A DNA stretch of 52,435 nucleotides from Lachnospiraceae bacterium UBA7160 (GTDB taxonomy: Bacteria; Bacillota; Clostridia; Lachnospirales; Lachnospiraceae). Under the pieces are notes generated by a model, which was not told the DNA's origin, did not search any database, and saw only the letters and a list, made by a program, of their open reading frames with translations. Every line of letters starts with the position of its first letter. The stretch's first letter is position 1. Made by a program: the position numbers and the translations under genes. Shown here piece after piece: positions 8,207 through 16,254 of the stretch. Location of the stretch: NCBI GenBank assembly GCA_002491565.1, contig DKWE01000095.1, positions 1 through 52,435 on the forward strand, written 5' to 3'.

Positions 8207-9175
8207 TCAGCACGCTTTCCCTGAGAAAGCGATATTCAGCCCCTCTGAGATCGTATAGCTCAGGTATTTCACTGTCTCATCGATGTCTTTCGGGGTAACA
8301 AACATCGTATTCAAATGCGGAGAAATCAATTCGCGAATCATCTGGTGCTTCTCCGCATAATCAAGCGTCCCCAAAGTACCGCCGAGGCTCTGCATATGGT
8401 CGGAGCTGTCCATCTCGTTGATCAGCTCTTCCATCGTGTCATTCACAATCGTTGCGGCATCCACGACCGTCGGTACGCCGACTGCAATCACCGGAACTCC
8501 GAGTTCTTCGCGGTTAATCGCATTCCGGTGGTTTCCGACGCCGGAACCAGGATTGATGCCCGTGTCTGTGATCTGGATTGTGCGGTTGAGGCGCTTCGTG
8601 CTGCGCGCCGCCAGCGCATCGATCACGATCACGACATCCGGATGCGTCTCCTCGACCACGCCGCGGATGATCTCCACTGTCTCCATCCCCGTCTGGGCCA
8701 TGACGCCCGGCACAATCGCACTGACCTCCCCGACGGTCCGCAAATCTTCGGAAATCCGCCCATAGACATGAATCATGTGCCGCGTAATATTCAGATTGTT
8801 CACAACGTCCGGGCCGAGCGCGTCAGGCGTCACCTCCCGGTTGCCAAGTCCTACCACCAGCACAGAACCGTCCGGCTCCATAAATTTCCCCATCAGCACA
8901 CGCAGATGCCGCGCCAGCTCCTGCGAGATTTCCCGGTGATAGCCCTCATCCGGAGAAGACATGTTCGGCGCTTCCAGTGTAATGTAAGTGCCCACCGGCT
9001 TCCCCATCGCCCGCGCGCCGTTTTCCGTCTCAATCATTACCGTTGTCGTGTAAATTTCCTTCTCCTCATCCGCCTCTTCCTCGACCCTTACGCCCCGGAT
9101 CTGCGCATCCTCCGCCTCATAGTTTTCCTTCGCCTCCAGCGCCAGATCCGTCCGCACCTGAAATTCACCCATCAT
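8207..9175 (-). CDS. gpr: Germination protease GPR
   Basis: 322 residues. GPR is an aspartic-type endopeptidase made in the forespore as a zymogen; it degrades DNA-protecting small acid-soluble spore proteins at germination. Family signatures are clear: an N-terminal propeptide then VRTDLALEA, VVGLGNREVTPDALGP, IDALAARSTKRLN and GINPGSGVGNHR. The ORF begins with three methionines; ATG 9175 is chosen because GAAGGAG is 7 nt upstream, while ATG 9181 would lie 1 nt after it. It faces away from rpsT across about 270 bp. A possible substrate homologue is at 18895. No convincing sigma-G promoter was found. Confidence 0.96.
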   Translation of the reverse strand: MMGEFQVRTDLALEAKENYEAEDAQIRGVRVEEEADEEKEIYTTTVMIETENGARAMGKPVGTYITLEAPNMSSPDEGYHREISQELARHLRVLMGKFMEPDGSVLVVGLGNREVTPDALGPDVVNNLNITRHMIHVYGRISEDLRTVGEVSAIVPGVMAQTGMETVEIIRGVVEETHPDVVIVIDALAARSTKRLNRTIQITDTGINPGSGVGNHRNAINREELGVPVIAVGVPTVVDAATIVNDTMEELINEMDSSDHMQSLGGTLGTLDYAEKHQMIRELISPHLNTMFVTPKDIDETVKYLSYTISEGLNIAFSGKAC

Positions 9176-9243
9176 AGCCATTCTCCTTCGTATCCGTCAT
9201 AGTCATCTGCTGCTATTTTTCCTTATTTTTTGGAAATTATGTA

Positions 9244-9272
9244 TTGACACACAAGAAAGTTTGGACTAAGAT
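9244..9272 (+). promoter_or_regulatory. rpsT promoter
   Basis: Perfect TTGACA (9244-9249), 17-bp spacer, TAAGAT (9267-9272). It gives a roughly 170-nt untranslated leader before rpsT, long enough for autoregulation, though no known element is recognised. Confidence 0.75.
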
Positions 9273-9449
9273 ATATGAGTATGCGTGACGGCATGGTCAG
9301 CTCGATTCAGCTGTTCCTCAGACCGTTGCAAGCGCTTCATTAGACGTCCGTGTCCGGTTTTAATGAAGCAAACCCGCAGCCATCCAGCGGTCACCAAGGT
9401 TCCGGATAGCTGCGCAACTTATCATGAAACAAGTTTGGAGGTGTACAGG

Positions 9450-9713
9450 TTGGCTAACATTAAGTCTGCAAAGAAGAGAATTCTGGTAACGAAGACCAGA
9501 AATGAGCGCAATAAGTCCGAGAAGTCTGCTGTGAAGACTGCGATCAAGAAAGTAGAAGCTGCTGTTGCGGCAAATGATAAGGCTGCAGCTCAGGCTGCGC
9601 TTCTGTCTGCTACTTCTATCATCGACAAAGCTGCGAAGAAGGGCGTTTACCACAAGAACAACGCAGCCAGAAAGGTATCCCGTCTGGCAAAGGCAGTTAA
9701 CACACTGGCATAA
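9450..9713 (+). CDS. rpsT: Ribosomal protein S20
   Basis: 87 residues, lysine/alanine-rich, the usual S20 length; binds 16S rRNA in the 30S body. Begins (M)ANIKSAKKRILVTKTRNERNK and ends KAVNTLA. The start is TTG at 9450, 8 nt after GGAGG; the earlier in-frame ATG at 9285 would add 55 residues foreign to the family. TTG starts are known to limit rpsT expression in other bacteria. It stands alone on the plus strand between gpr and holA, a conserved Firmicute arrangement. Confidence 0.97.
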   Translation: MANIKSAKKRILVTKTRNERNKSEKSAVKTAIKKVEAAVAANDKAAAQAALLSATSIIDKAAKKGVYHKNNAARKVSRLAKAVNTLA

Positions 9714-9741
9714 GTATAGATCAGAATCACAAATTTTTAAA

Positions 9742-9779
9742 GAGCTGCCGATACCGTCATGTCGGCAGCTCCTTTTTTT
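9742..9779 (+). terminator. rpsT terminator
   Basis: Perfect 10-bp stem GAGCTGCCGA/TCGGCAGCTC with a 10-nt loop and seven T residues. A textbook intrinsic terminator. Confidence 0.95.
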
Positions 9780-9780
9780 G

Positions 9781-9843
9781 GTTATTGTTCACGGCCATGC
9801 TGGCCGCGAACAATAACACGCTTCGCGATGCATGAACAGTAAC
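9781..9843. repeat. MITE-like hairpin element, copy A
   Basis: 63-bp unit with ends GTTATTGTTC and GAACAGTAAC (imperfect terminal inverted repeat, 1 mismatch) and an internal GAACAATAAC (9808-9817) that pairs perfectly with the left end through a CGGCCA/TGGCCG stem. Flanked by CTTTTTTTG on the left and CTTTTTG on the right, resembling a target duplication although the left one is the rpsT T tract. The right end forms a second hairpin AGTAACC/GGTTACT that overlaps the stop of the next gene. Related copies at 33510-33580 and, decayed, 18719-18775. Confidence 0.6.
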
Positions 9844-9851
9844 CTTTTTGG

Positions 9852-11252
9852 TTACTCCACAGCCCTTCTGACCGCTGCTACAGTCTTATCGCACAGTTCC
9901 TCCAGCGTCATATGCTTCATTTTTCTCATCATGGTATAGATATCATTGCCGATCGGATCCGTCCATTTTTTATCAATCACCTCATAGCCCCTCATGATCG
10001 CAAGCGCATTCAGAATCGGCGCCGCCGTGCAGTCCACATCCTGTCCTTCCATGGCAATGATGTGGCAGGTCTCGTCAAAATCCATATTTCCATACCACAG
10101 CGCCACAATTTCCGCAGCTGCGTTGGGATATGCATGGACCCAGTTATATTCCTGGAATTTTTTCTCACACACCGCCCATGCCTCCTCCCAATTGTCATAG
10201 GTCCGGCACTGCCTGAGCGCAAAATCTGTCACCGTTTTGTACTCACTGTGCTGCGGCATGCAGGCGATGGTCTTTTCCAGTACGGTGCGGATATCCGTTT
10301 CTGTAAAGCACAAGGAGACAAGCACCGCGTTAAAAATGCCGCCGATCATTCCGTTGTTGGAGTGGGAAACCACACTGTCATCCGCTGCCAATCTTGCAGC
10401 CAGCGCAGGATTTCCAGGCGCAACCATCCCATGGATCATGGTACGCATCTGCGCTCCGATCCAGTCCGAAAAATAATTCGTTTCCGTTCCGCTTGCCGGA
10501 GGCATGATTCCTCTTCTGAGATTCGAAAGTGCCACTCTCTCTGCGGAATATCCCTCTGCAATGATTTCCAGCCATTTGTATGCCACATCCTCGGAGGTGA
10601 TCTCATATCCTTTTTCTGCAAAGCCATCCAGATAGGCCAATTCATAGGTAATATCGTCATTATAGGTTTCCGGCTCGCGAAGATATCCGCGCACCTCCCC
10701 AAAACGTTTCCGGATATTCGCTGTCGTATAGCCTTCCAGCTGGGTGCCCAGGCATCCTCCGATCAATTGTCCTGTCCATCCTGCGCGAATGCGTTTTTCA
10801 AAATCTGTCCCGCTCACATCATAAGCGGACGCTTCCGGGAATACTGCATCCCTCCTGACATCCTCAAAGGTACGGTACACCTGGTAGGAGGCGTAGGCTG
10901 ATTCCGGATCCTGCTTTGCCGTATTTAAAATGTGATAGATCTTCGCTGTGATCTGCTGCAAGGCTGCCCCATCTTTTCTTTCTTCTGCCGCAAGTCCCGC
11001 CTCAATCAGCGCCTCCGCCTCCGATACCTCATAACCCCTGGAGGCCATACACTGAATCGCTGCCGGAACCAGATGGCTGGGCGCTTTCGAGCCGGGCACC
11101 TCCCCGTGCCAGTCGATAAATAACTGCTCATCGGAAGCATTTCCCATCTCCGCATATTTCAGCCATTCCTCCTCCGCTGTCTGCATGACCGCAGGCGGAA
11201 CCGCCTCCGTAATCCACTCTAGCTCATATTGCCATGCCTTTTTTGTACTCAT
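9852..11252 (-). CDS. ADP-ribosylglycohydrolase-family protein
   Basis: 466 residues. The C-terminal two thirds match the DraG/ADP-ribosylglycohydrolase fold, which removes ADP-ribose from proteins or small molecules using two metal ions. Visible signatures are AGWTGQLIGGCLGTQLEG (start of fold), YNDDITYEL (in place of the usual TDDT), SHSNNGMIGG and EGQDVDCTAAPI (the late GxDxDT-type metal site, here DVDCTA). An N-terminal helical region of about 150 residues precedes it. ATG 11252 is 9 nt after AAGGGGG; the ATG at 11273 has no site. Downstream of holA by 37 nt and convergent with rpsT; the usual holA-rpsT pairing is interrupted here. Substrate unknown. Confidence 0.85.
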   Translation of the reverse strand: MSTKKAWQYELEWITEAVPPAVMQTAEEEWLKYAEMGNASDEQLFIDWHGEVPGSKAPSHLVPAAIQCMASRGYEVSEAEALIEAGLAAEERKDGAALQQITAKIYHILNTAKQDPESAYASYQVYRTFEDVRRDAVFPEASAYDVSGTDFEKRIRAGWTGQLIGGCLGTQLEGYTTANIRKRFGEVRGYLREPETYNDDITYELAYLDGFAEKGYEITSEDVAYKWLEIIAEGYSAERVALSNLRRGIMPPASGTETNYFSDWIGAQMRTMIHGMVAPGNPALAARLAADDSVVSHSNNGMIGGIFNAVLVSLCFTETDIRTVLEKTIACMPQHSEYKTVTDFALRQCRTYDNWEEAWAVCEKKFQEYNWVHAYPNAAAEIVALWYGNMDFDETCHIIAMEGQDVDCTAAPILNALAIMRGYEVIDKKWTDPIGNDIYTMMRKMKHMTLEELCDKTVAAVRRAVE

Positions 11253-11289
11253 ATATCCCATCCCCCTTAACATAAATCAATCAGCACAT

Positions 11290-12267
11290 TCAGGAGCTAT
11301 ACTTGACCAGCAGCAGCTCGACCGCCAGCTGCTGATTCAGCTGCCCGGTCTTGACTGCCTCCTCGCTCTCCACGCAGTCTTCGACCGCCTGGCGGAGCGC
11401 AGCCGTCTCGTACTTTGCGGCCTGCGCCAGCACACGTTTCGCAATATACGGAGAGAGCCCGGCCCTGGACGCGACCGCACTGCCATCAAGTCCCTGGTCA
11501 CGCAGATCCTTCAGCTGTAGCATCTGGTTAAACTGGCGCGCTACCAGCGCGAGAATCCGCATCGGCGCTTCATTCAAGGCGAGCAAATCGTAATACAGCT
11601 CCAGTGCGCGCTTCTGCTTTTTCTCCGTGACGGCGCGGATCATATCAAAAATCTTGTTTTCCGTCGTCTCCGTGCAGATTTCCTGAACATCCTGGCTGGA
11701 AATCGCATCCGCGCCCTGCACATAACAGAGCAGCTTCTCCAGCTCGCTCATGATATTCTCCATATCATCGCCTGTTTTCTCCAGAAACAGATTCAGCGCG
11801 TCCTGTGTGATCCGCTTTCCTTCCCGCTTCAGAATGCCGAGCACCCACGCGGTCAGGGTACGCAGCTCCTGCCGGTTCAGCTCCACGACACGGCCAAGAG
11901 ATTTGACGGCCTTGTAGAGCTTGCCGCGCTTGTCCACAGCGCTTTCCACGAAGACCACATACGTCTCTGCAGGCAGCTTCGGCAGGTAGTCCGCAAGCTC
12001 CGGACATGCCTTTTCAAAAAATCCGCTCTCTTCTATCAGGATCATGCGGCGTTCCGCAAAAAACGGCATCGTTTCCGCCTGGTCGATGATCTGCCTGACG
12101 TCGATGCCTTTCCCCGCAAATGACGTGAAATTCATCAGATCCTCTTCTCCGACCAGGGCGCTGCGAAGCCGCCTCTTGTACTGATTCTTCAGATATGCCT
12201 CTTCTCCGGTCAGCAGATAGAGCTGCTTAAAATTCCCGGATTTGAGATCTGCGTTTAAATTTTTCAT
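11290..12267 (-). CDS. holA: DNA polymerase III delta subunit
   Basis: 325 residues, usual length. The delta subunit opens the beta clamp in the clamp-loader complex. N-terminal clamp-binding/AAA-like region with YLLTGEEAYLKNQYKRRL, then VFVESAVDKRGKLYK and the helical collar domain ending QQLAVELLLVKY. ATG 12267 lies after a weak AAAGAG site. A sigma-A promoter (12318-12346) is present between the Mur ligase and holA. Confidence 0.95.
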   Translation of the reverse strand: MKNLNADLKSGNFKQLYLLTGEEAYLKNQYKRRLRSALVGEEDLMNFTSFAGKGIDVRQIIDQAETMPFFAERRMILIEESGFFEKACPELADYLPKLPAETYVVFVESAVDKRGKLYKAVKSLGRVVELNRQELRTLTAWVLGILKREGKRITQDALNLFLEKTGDDMENIMSELEKLLCYVQGADAISSQDVQEICTETTENKIFDMIRAVTEKKQKRALELYYDLLALNEAPMRILALVARQFNQMLQLKDLRDQGLDGSAVASRAGLSPYIAKRVLAQAAKYETAALRQAVEDCVESEEAVKTGQLNQQLAVELLLVKYSS

Positions 12268-12317
12268 ACTCTTTGACGCCCCGCTTTCCCGCTTCCGCAG
12301 TGTTTTCTCCTCTGCTC

Positions 12318-12346
12318 ATCATGCCATAAAAAACAGGATCTGTCAA
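12318..12346 (-). promoter_or_regulatory. holA promoter
   Basis: TTGACA (12346-12341), 17-bp spacer, CATGAT (12323-12318), about 50 nt before holA. It lies within a 75-codon open frame that I reject as a gene. Confidence 0.55.
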
Positions 12347-12413
12347 ATCATCCCAGAGCGTGGCGCCGCCACCCATCAGATTTCCATTTTTATCATGGAT
12401 GGATGCTGCCCGT

Positions 12414-13961
12414 TCAGCCTGCAATCTCTCTGGCGCCGGCATCGTACTGCCCAATCGCCTCTTCCATCAGCTCACTGTCCAGCGGGCTTTCCAGCGCCCT
12501 GCCGCCGACCTGCTGGTATTTCTCGCTTCCGCGGCCGAGCAGGAGAATCAAGGTCTTGCCACGGCTCCTCGCCGCCAGGCCGACTGCCTGCAGGACAGCA
12601 TCCCGGCGGTCCGGAACACAGGTACAGGCACAGCCGGTCATCTCCACATAGCTGCACACCTCGGCAGCGATATCCTCCTGCCGCTCCATCCCCGGATCAT
12701 CCATCGTCAGAAACACATGATCAGAAAACAGTCCTGCGATCACGCCGAGCTCCTGCCTTCGGTTCAAAGCCTTTCCGCCAGGACAGCCGAAGACCGTCAA
12801 AATCCGGCGATACGATGCATACTCCTGGAATGCTGCGTCAAACAGCTTTTCAAAGCTCAGCCGGTTGTGCGCGAAGTCAACGATCCCGCAGAGCTTCCCG
12901 TCCTCACTGCGAAAGGTTTCCATCCGCCCCGGAACCCTTGTCGATGCAAGCGCCTGCTTCATACATGCTACCGGAACCCCATATACATAGGCTGCCGCGA
13001 TTGCAGCCATCGCGTTCTCGATATTGAAGCTTCCGCGCATACCCAAGGTGAAGACCTCAGAGAACCGGTCGCAGGAAACGCGAAACGATATCGCGTGACT
13101 TCCAACCCGGATCTCGCTGCAGCGCAGATCTGCATGCTTGCTTTTCCCAAAAGTCACGATGCGGTCCGCCTTGCGTGCAGCCTTCCGGATCCGGTCCGCA
13201 TGGTCACAGTCGAGATTCACACAGGCTACCTCCGTCTGGCGGAACATCGAAAGCTTTGCACTGAAGTAATCCTCAAAATTCTCATGCTCCTTTGGGCTGA
13301 TGTGATCCTCAGAAATGTTCAGGAAGATTCCTACCTGGAAACGAAGCTCCCGCACGCGCTTATATTTCAGCGCCTGACTGGACACCTCCATCGTCATATA
13401 GCGCACCCCGGCACTCCGCGCATTCGCAATCATCTCATGGAGCGTCGGCGCCTCCGGTGTTGTCATCACTGCATCCTGGCGGCTTGTCCCGTCATAATTT
13501 TCCACCGTAGAGATCAGTCCGGTTTCCGGTCTGGAGAGCATCGCCTCCCACGCATCGAGCATCGCCTTCAAATACCACGCAGTCGTTGTCTTACCCTTCG
13601 TTCCTGTGATGCCCGTCAGGATCGGCGTGCCTGGCTGGTAGCTCCAGAACCGTGCAGACGCAGCACCCATGGCTCTGCGGATATCTGTCACAATCAGCCC
13701 CGTCAGTGGGACGGCAGTCTCGTAGGCGCGCTCACTGATATAGGCGACAGCTCCCCTTCTTGCTGCCTCCTCCAGATAATCCGCGCGAAATGCCGCTCCC
13801 TTGCAGATAAACAGCGTCCCCGGCTTCACATCACGGGAATCGCAGGTCAGCCAGGCAAGCTCTGTGTTCCTCGCAGCCCCCGCCGCGGTCTCTCCTGCCG
13901 CACACGTTCCGATCAGCAGTCCTCGCTGCTGCAATGTTTCCTCCATCTGTCTTACTGTCAT
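12414..13961 (-). CDS. MurE-like Mur ligase with altered substrate motif
   Basis: 515 residues. Mur ligases add amino acids to UDP-MurNAc peptides in peptidoglycan synthesis, using ATP. The ATP loop GITGTKGKTTT, the MEVSSQAL segment and the Lys of FSAKLSMF (carbamylation site of MurE) are present. Two family motifs differ: the usual VDYAHTP is VDFAHNR, and the DNPR motif that recognises meso-diaminopimelate is DDPG. It therefore may use another substrate or be a paralogue of the true MurE. ATG 13961 has AGGGAG 7 nt upstream; the longer frame to 14003 lacks a site. Just upstream of holA, in its own transcript. Confidence 0.87.
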   Translation of the reverse strand: MTVRQMEETLQQRGLLIGTCAAGETAAGAARNTELAWLTCDSRDVKPGTLFICKGAAFRADYLEEAARRGAVAYISERAYETAVPLTGLIVTDIRRAMGAASARFWSYQPGTPILTGITGTKGKTTTAWYLKAMLDAWEAMLSRPETGLISTVENYDGTSRQDAVMTTPEAPTLHEMIANARSAGVRYMTMEVSSQALKYKRVRELRFQVGIFLNISEDHISPKEHENFEDYFSAKLSMFRQTEVACVNLDCDHADRIRKAARKADRIVTFGKSKHADLRCSEIRVGSHAISFRVSCDRFSEVFTLGMRGSFNIENAMAAIAAAYVYGVPVACMKQALASTRVPGRMETFRSEDGKLCGIVDFAHNRLSFEKLFDAAFQEYASYRRILTVFGCPGGKALNRRQELGVIAGLFSDHVFLTMDDPGMERQEDIAAEVCSYVEMTGCACTCVPDRRDAVLQAVGLAARSRGKTLILLLGRGSEKYQQVGGRALESPLDSELMEEAIGQYDAGAREIAG

Positions 13962-14263
13962 CTCGATACTCCCTGATCCCGGCCGCAGCCTCTTCCAAGT
14001 CAAATAACTAGTACAACGTTCGCCAAATAACTAGACCAATCTCGCAGACTGCGTAACGTTGCACTGACATGCCGCGCTCCCCGCCGGGTTCCCTTTCTCC
14101 TGTGATACACTGATATCAGCCATATTACTCGCGGCACAGCTGCCCGTTCGCTTACGAAATATCCCCTTACAGGCAAGCGAATTTCTTGTAAGCTATCTCC
14201 CGCAGCACAGCTGCCCGTTCATTTACGGCTTATTTATTAGACACACAACGACGCCAAAAAGTT
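13962..14263. other. Intergenic region with direct repeats
   Basis: No gene seen. Contains two copies of CAAATAACTAG (14001-14011 and 14024-14034, 23 bp apart), which sit where the Mur ligase promoter should be and could be a regulator site, and the longer repeat described at 14131-14228. Confidence 0.5.
14131..14228. repeat. Pair of 27-bp direct repeats
   Basis: Repeat copies at 14131-14157 and 14202-14228 share 23 of 27 bases (core CACAGCTGCCCGTTC). Between them are TTCGCTT and AAGCGAA in inverted orientation, so the whole can fold. Function unknown. Confidence 0.55.
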
Positions 14264-14818
14264 TCAGTCCCCTGCAATTTCCTGAAAATAATACCCTTCC
14301 GGCTCCTGATGATCCATCGCCCCCCGGTATGCCGCTGTGCCAGCCAGCAGCAGCGCCACTGCAGCAAGAAGCGCGCACTGCCGTTTTCTCCTCGTCTCCA
14401 GCTCCTGATCCCGCACAAAATCAAACCGGTACTCTGGTTCCCCTGATTCCACTTGCCAGCGGAAAGGATCTGCACCGTTCCTCTCCGCTTCCTCCTGAGC
14501 CTCCCATGGCCCATGATTTCTGCTGTCTCCTGCATCTGTCTGACAAGCCCCGCCTATCCCGGCTCCTCCCGCCTTTCGATACCCGCTCATTCCGGCCTTC
14601 TCTTCCTGCAGGTACACGCACACCCGGCTCCCTGCCTGAGCCCTCGCTTGCTCAGACAGCCGGATGCTCTCTTTAATCCGCTCCACTCTTGCCTGCAGCT
14701 CCGCGTCTCTTCGCTCACTGCGGCTTCCCCTCCATGATCCCCCGTGCCTGTCAGTTCGCTCCTCACCCTTTTCTGTTACTCTAGTTTCAGTTCCCCACTG
14801 TCTGATACGCTTCTTCAT
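14264..14818 (-). CDS. Hypothetical membrane-anchored basic protein
   Basis: 184 residues, not recognised. Highly charged (R, E, G, Q-rich) residues 1-140, then RRKRQ followed by one hydrophobic helix at about 146-162 and a short polar tail, i.e. a tail-anchored layout. ATG 14818 is preceded by GGGGGGAG at 7 nt, the main support for a real gene; amino-acid composition is biased enough that a spurious frame cannot be excluded. It lies alone between the Mur ligase and the two-component operon. Confidence 0.5.
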   Translation of the reverse strand: MKKRIRQWGTETRVTEKGEERTDRHGGSWRGSRSERRDAELQARVERIKESIRLSEQARAQAGSRVCVYLQEEKAGMSGYRKAGGAGIGGACQTDAGDSRNHGPWEAQEEAERNGADPFRWQVESGEPEYRFDFVRDQELETRRKRQCALLAAVALLLAGTAAYRGAMDHQEPEGYYFQEIAGD

Positions 14819-15219
14819 AAAAAATCTCCCCCCTTGCCCGTTCTACGGACATCCTTATAAGCAGCCTCTATGTCCTGCGTCTTCCTGTAAACGCCGCATG
14901 TTCATCCGAAACACAAATTTACTGCGTTTTTCCAGCCCATTGCAGCAGCCATTTGTCACACCATACCTCAATCCTCCGGCAGCTTCCTTTCTTCTCCTGC
15001 ATTCAGCAGCCAGGTAACTATGGCCTCACAGGACACCGTTACTCCGCATGGAATACGTATAAATAACAGAAAAATCCTCCCCGCAGCCCGCACAGAGCCA
15101 GCCGCGCCGCCCCCTCAGACAGCCGCCTGCGCCCTGTTTGTGCTTTACGAAAAGGATTATAGAAAGAAAATGTATCTGAATCTGCACAAATTTGTATCAA
15201 AGTTGTATCATCACGTTTT
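14819..15219. other. 400-bp intergenic region
   Basis: No convincing gene on either strand. A 27-codon minus-strand frame exists but has no good ribosome site. Nothing else recognised. Confidence 0.5.
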
Positions 15220-16254
15220 TTATTTTTTCTTCTGCATCGTTGCTGATTCTGCCATCGCCTCTGTCTCCGCTGCTTCCATCGTTCTTGTTATCTCATATCC
15301 GTTCTCTTCGCACCACTGATCCAGAACCGCCTGCAGGTCGACCGGATACTCGATGAATACATAGGTGCCGCCTGTAATATCCGCATTTGATTCTCCCGCA
15401 AGAATACTCATGAGCTTTACCCAGTAATCCGTGCCGAACATCACTGCCATTCCTCCGCCTACTGCACCGTTCTCGACCAGCTCAATCCGTGCCATACTCT
15501 CGAAATTTTCAAAACTCAGCTGTATATTTCTGCTGAAACCCTCCGCATAGGGGGAAGGCTCTGCGGACTTTGCGCCGCAGGCAGCCGCAAAATCACCCGG
15601 GCGCTGAATGCTCAGTTCCAGCATCCCACCGGATTTTCCATAGCTCTCGTACAGTTCTTCTAATGAAGCATACTTGCCCGGTCCGAGACGTTCTGCGATC
15701 CCATCCCCGAAGTTCTCCCCGCACGCAGAAACATAGTAGAGCATGTCTGCTGTACAATCAGCCAGAACGGTAAGCGTATTCAGTCCTTCATGGTCAATGC
15801 ATTGAATCAGCACGACATCCAGAGTATTTTCATCCAGAATGTCCACCTCAGCGCCTTTCACCACGTAAAGCCGCAGAACCAGAACCTCGTTGATATACTT
15901 TTCCTCCAAAAGCTCTGTGCAGCCCTCCGGCAGCACACTGCAGTCCTCCCACGCTGTGAGACACTTTTTGCACCTCTGGAATGTATCCTGGAACTTGACG
16001 GGGCTATACGGCAGCGTCGCATACGACAGATACTCTGCATCCTTCAAAAGCTTCAGCCTGCCTGCGACATCCAGCGAAGCGACATCCACAAACTGAATCT
16101 CCTCCCGGCTCGACAGCTCCACCTTCCCAACCGACGATTCCTTCTGCCACTCGTTGTACCAGTCCGGAAAAAACAGCGCAAACAGAATCACCGCAATCAA
16201 AAGCAGCACGCCGATCTCATATTCCAGCATCGTTTTCCAGTTTCGTCCTCTCAT
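15220..16254 (-). CDS. Membrane-anchored protein of two-component operon
   Basis: 344 residues, not recognised. A short basic N-terminus, one membrane helix at about 13-30, then an extracytoplasmic domain of about 300 residues with several cysteines (for example RCKKC, DADC-type spacing) and a C-terminal stretch YVFIEYPVDLQAVLDQWCEENGY-like near the end. Its ATG overlaps the histidine kinase stop by 4 nt (ATGA), so it is translationally coupled to the kinase and probably serves the same signalling system, perhaps as a sensor accessory. No lipobox. The stop is followed by A/T-rich DNA without a clear hairpin. Confidence 0.75.
   Translation of the reverse strand: MRGRNWKTMLEYEIGVLLLIAVILFALFFPDWYNEWQKESSVGKVELSSREEIQFVDVASLDVAGRLKLLKDAEYLSYATLPYSPVKFQDTFQRCKKCLTAWEDCSVLPEGCTELLEEKYINEVLVLRLYVVKGAEVDILDENTLDVVLIQCIDHEGLNTLTVLADCTADMLYYVSACGENFGDGIAERLGPGKYASLEELYESYGKSGGMLELSIQRPGDFAAACGAKSAEPSPYAEGFSRNIQLSFENFESMARIELVENGAVGGGMAVMFGTDYWVKLMSILAGESNADITGGTYVFIEYPVDLQAVLDQWCEENGYEITRTMEAAETEAMAESATMQKKK

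Noticed and set aside
9175..9290. Sigma-G promoter for gpr
   Set aside because: CATAC-like -10 boxes exist, but none has a GNATR box 18 bp upstream.
12227..12454. 75-codon minus-strand frame between the Mur ligase and holA
   Set aside because: Protein-like in part, but it overlaps both neighbours, has no ribosome site and contains the holA promoter.
12360..13976. 538-codon plus-strand open frame
   Set aside because: Antisense shadow of the Mur ligase gene.
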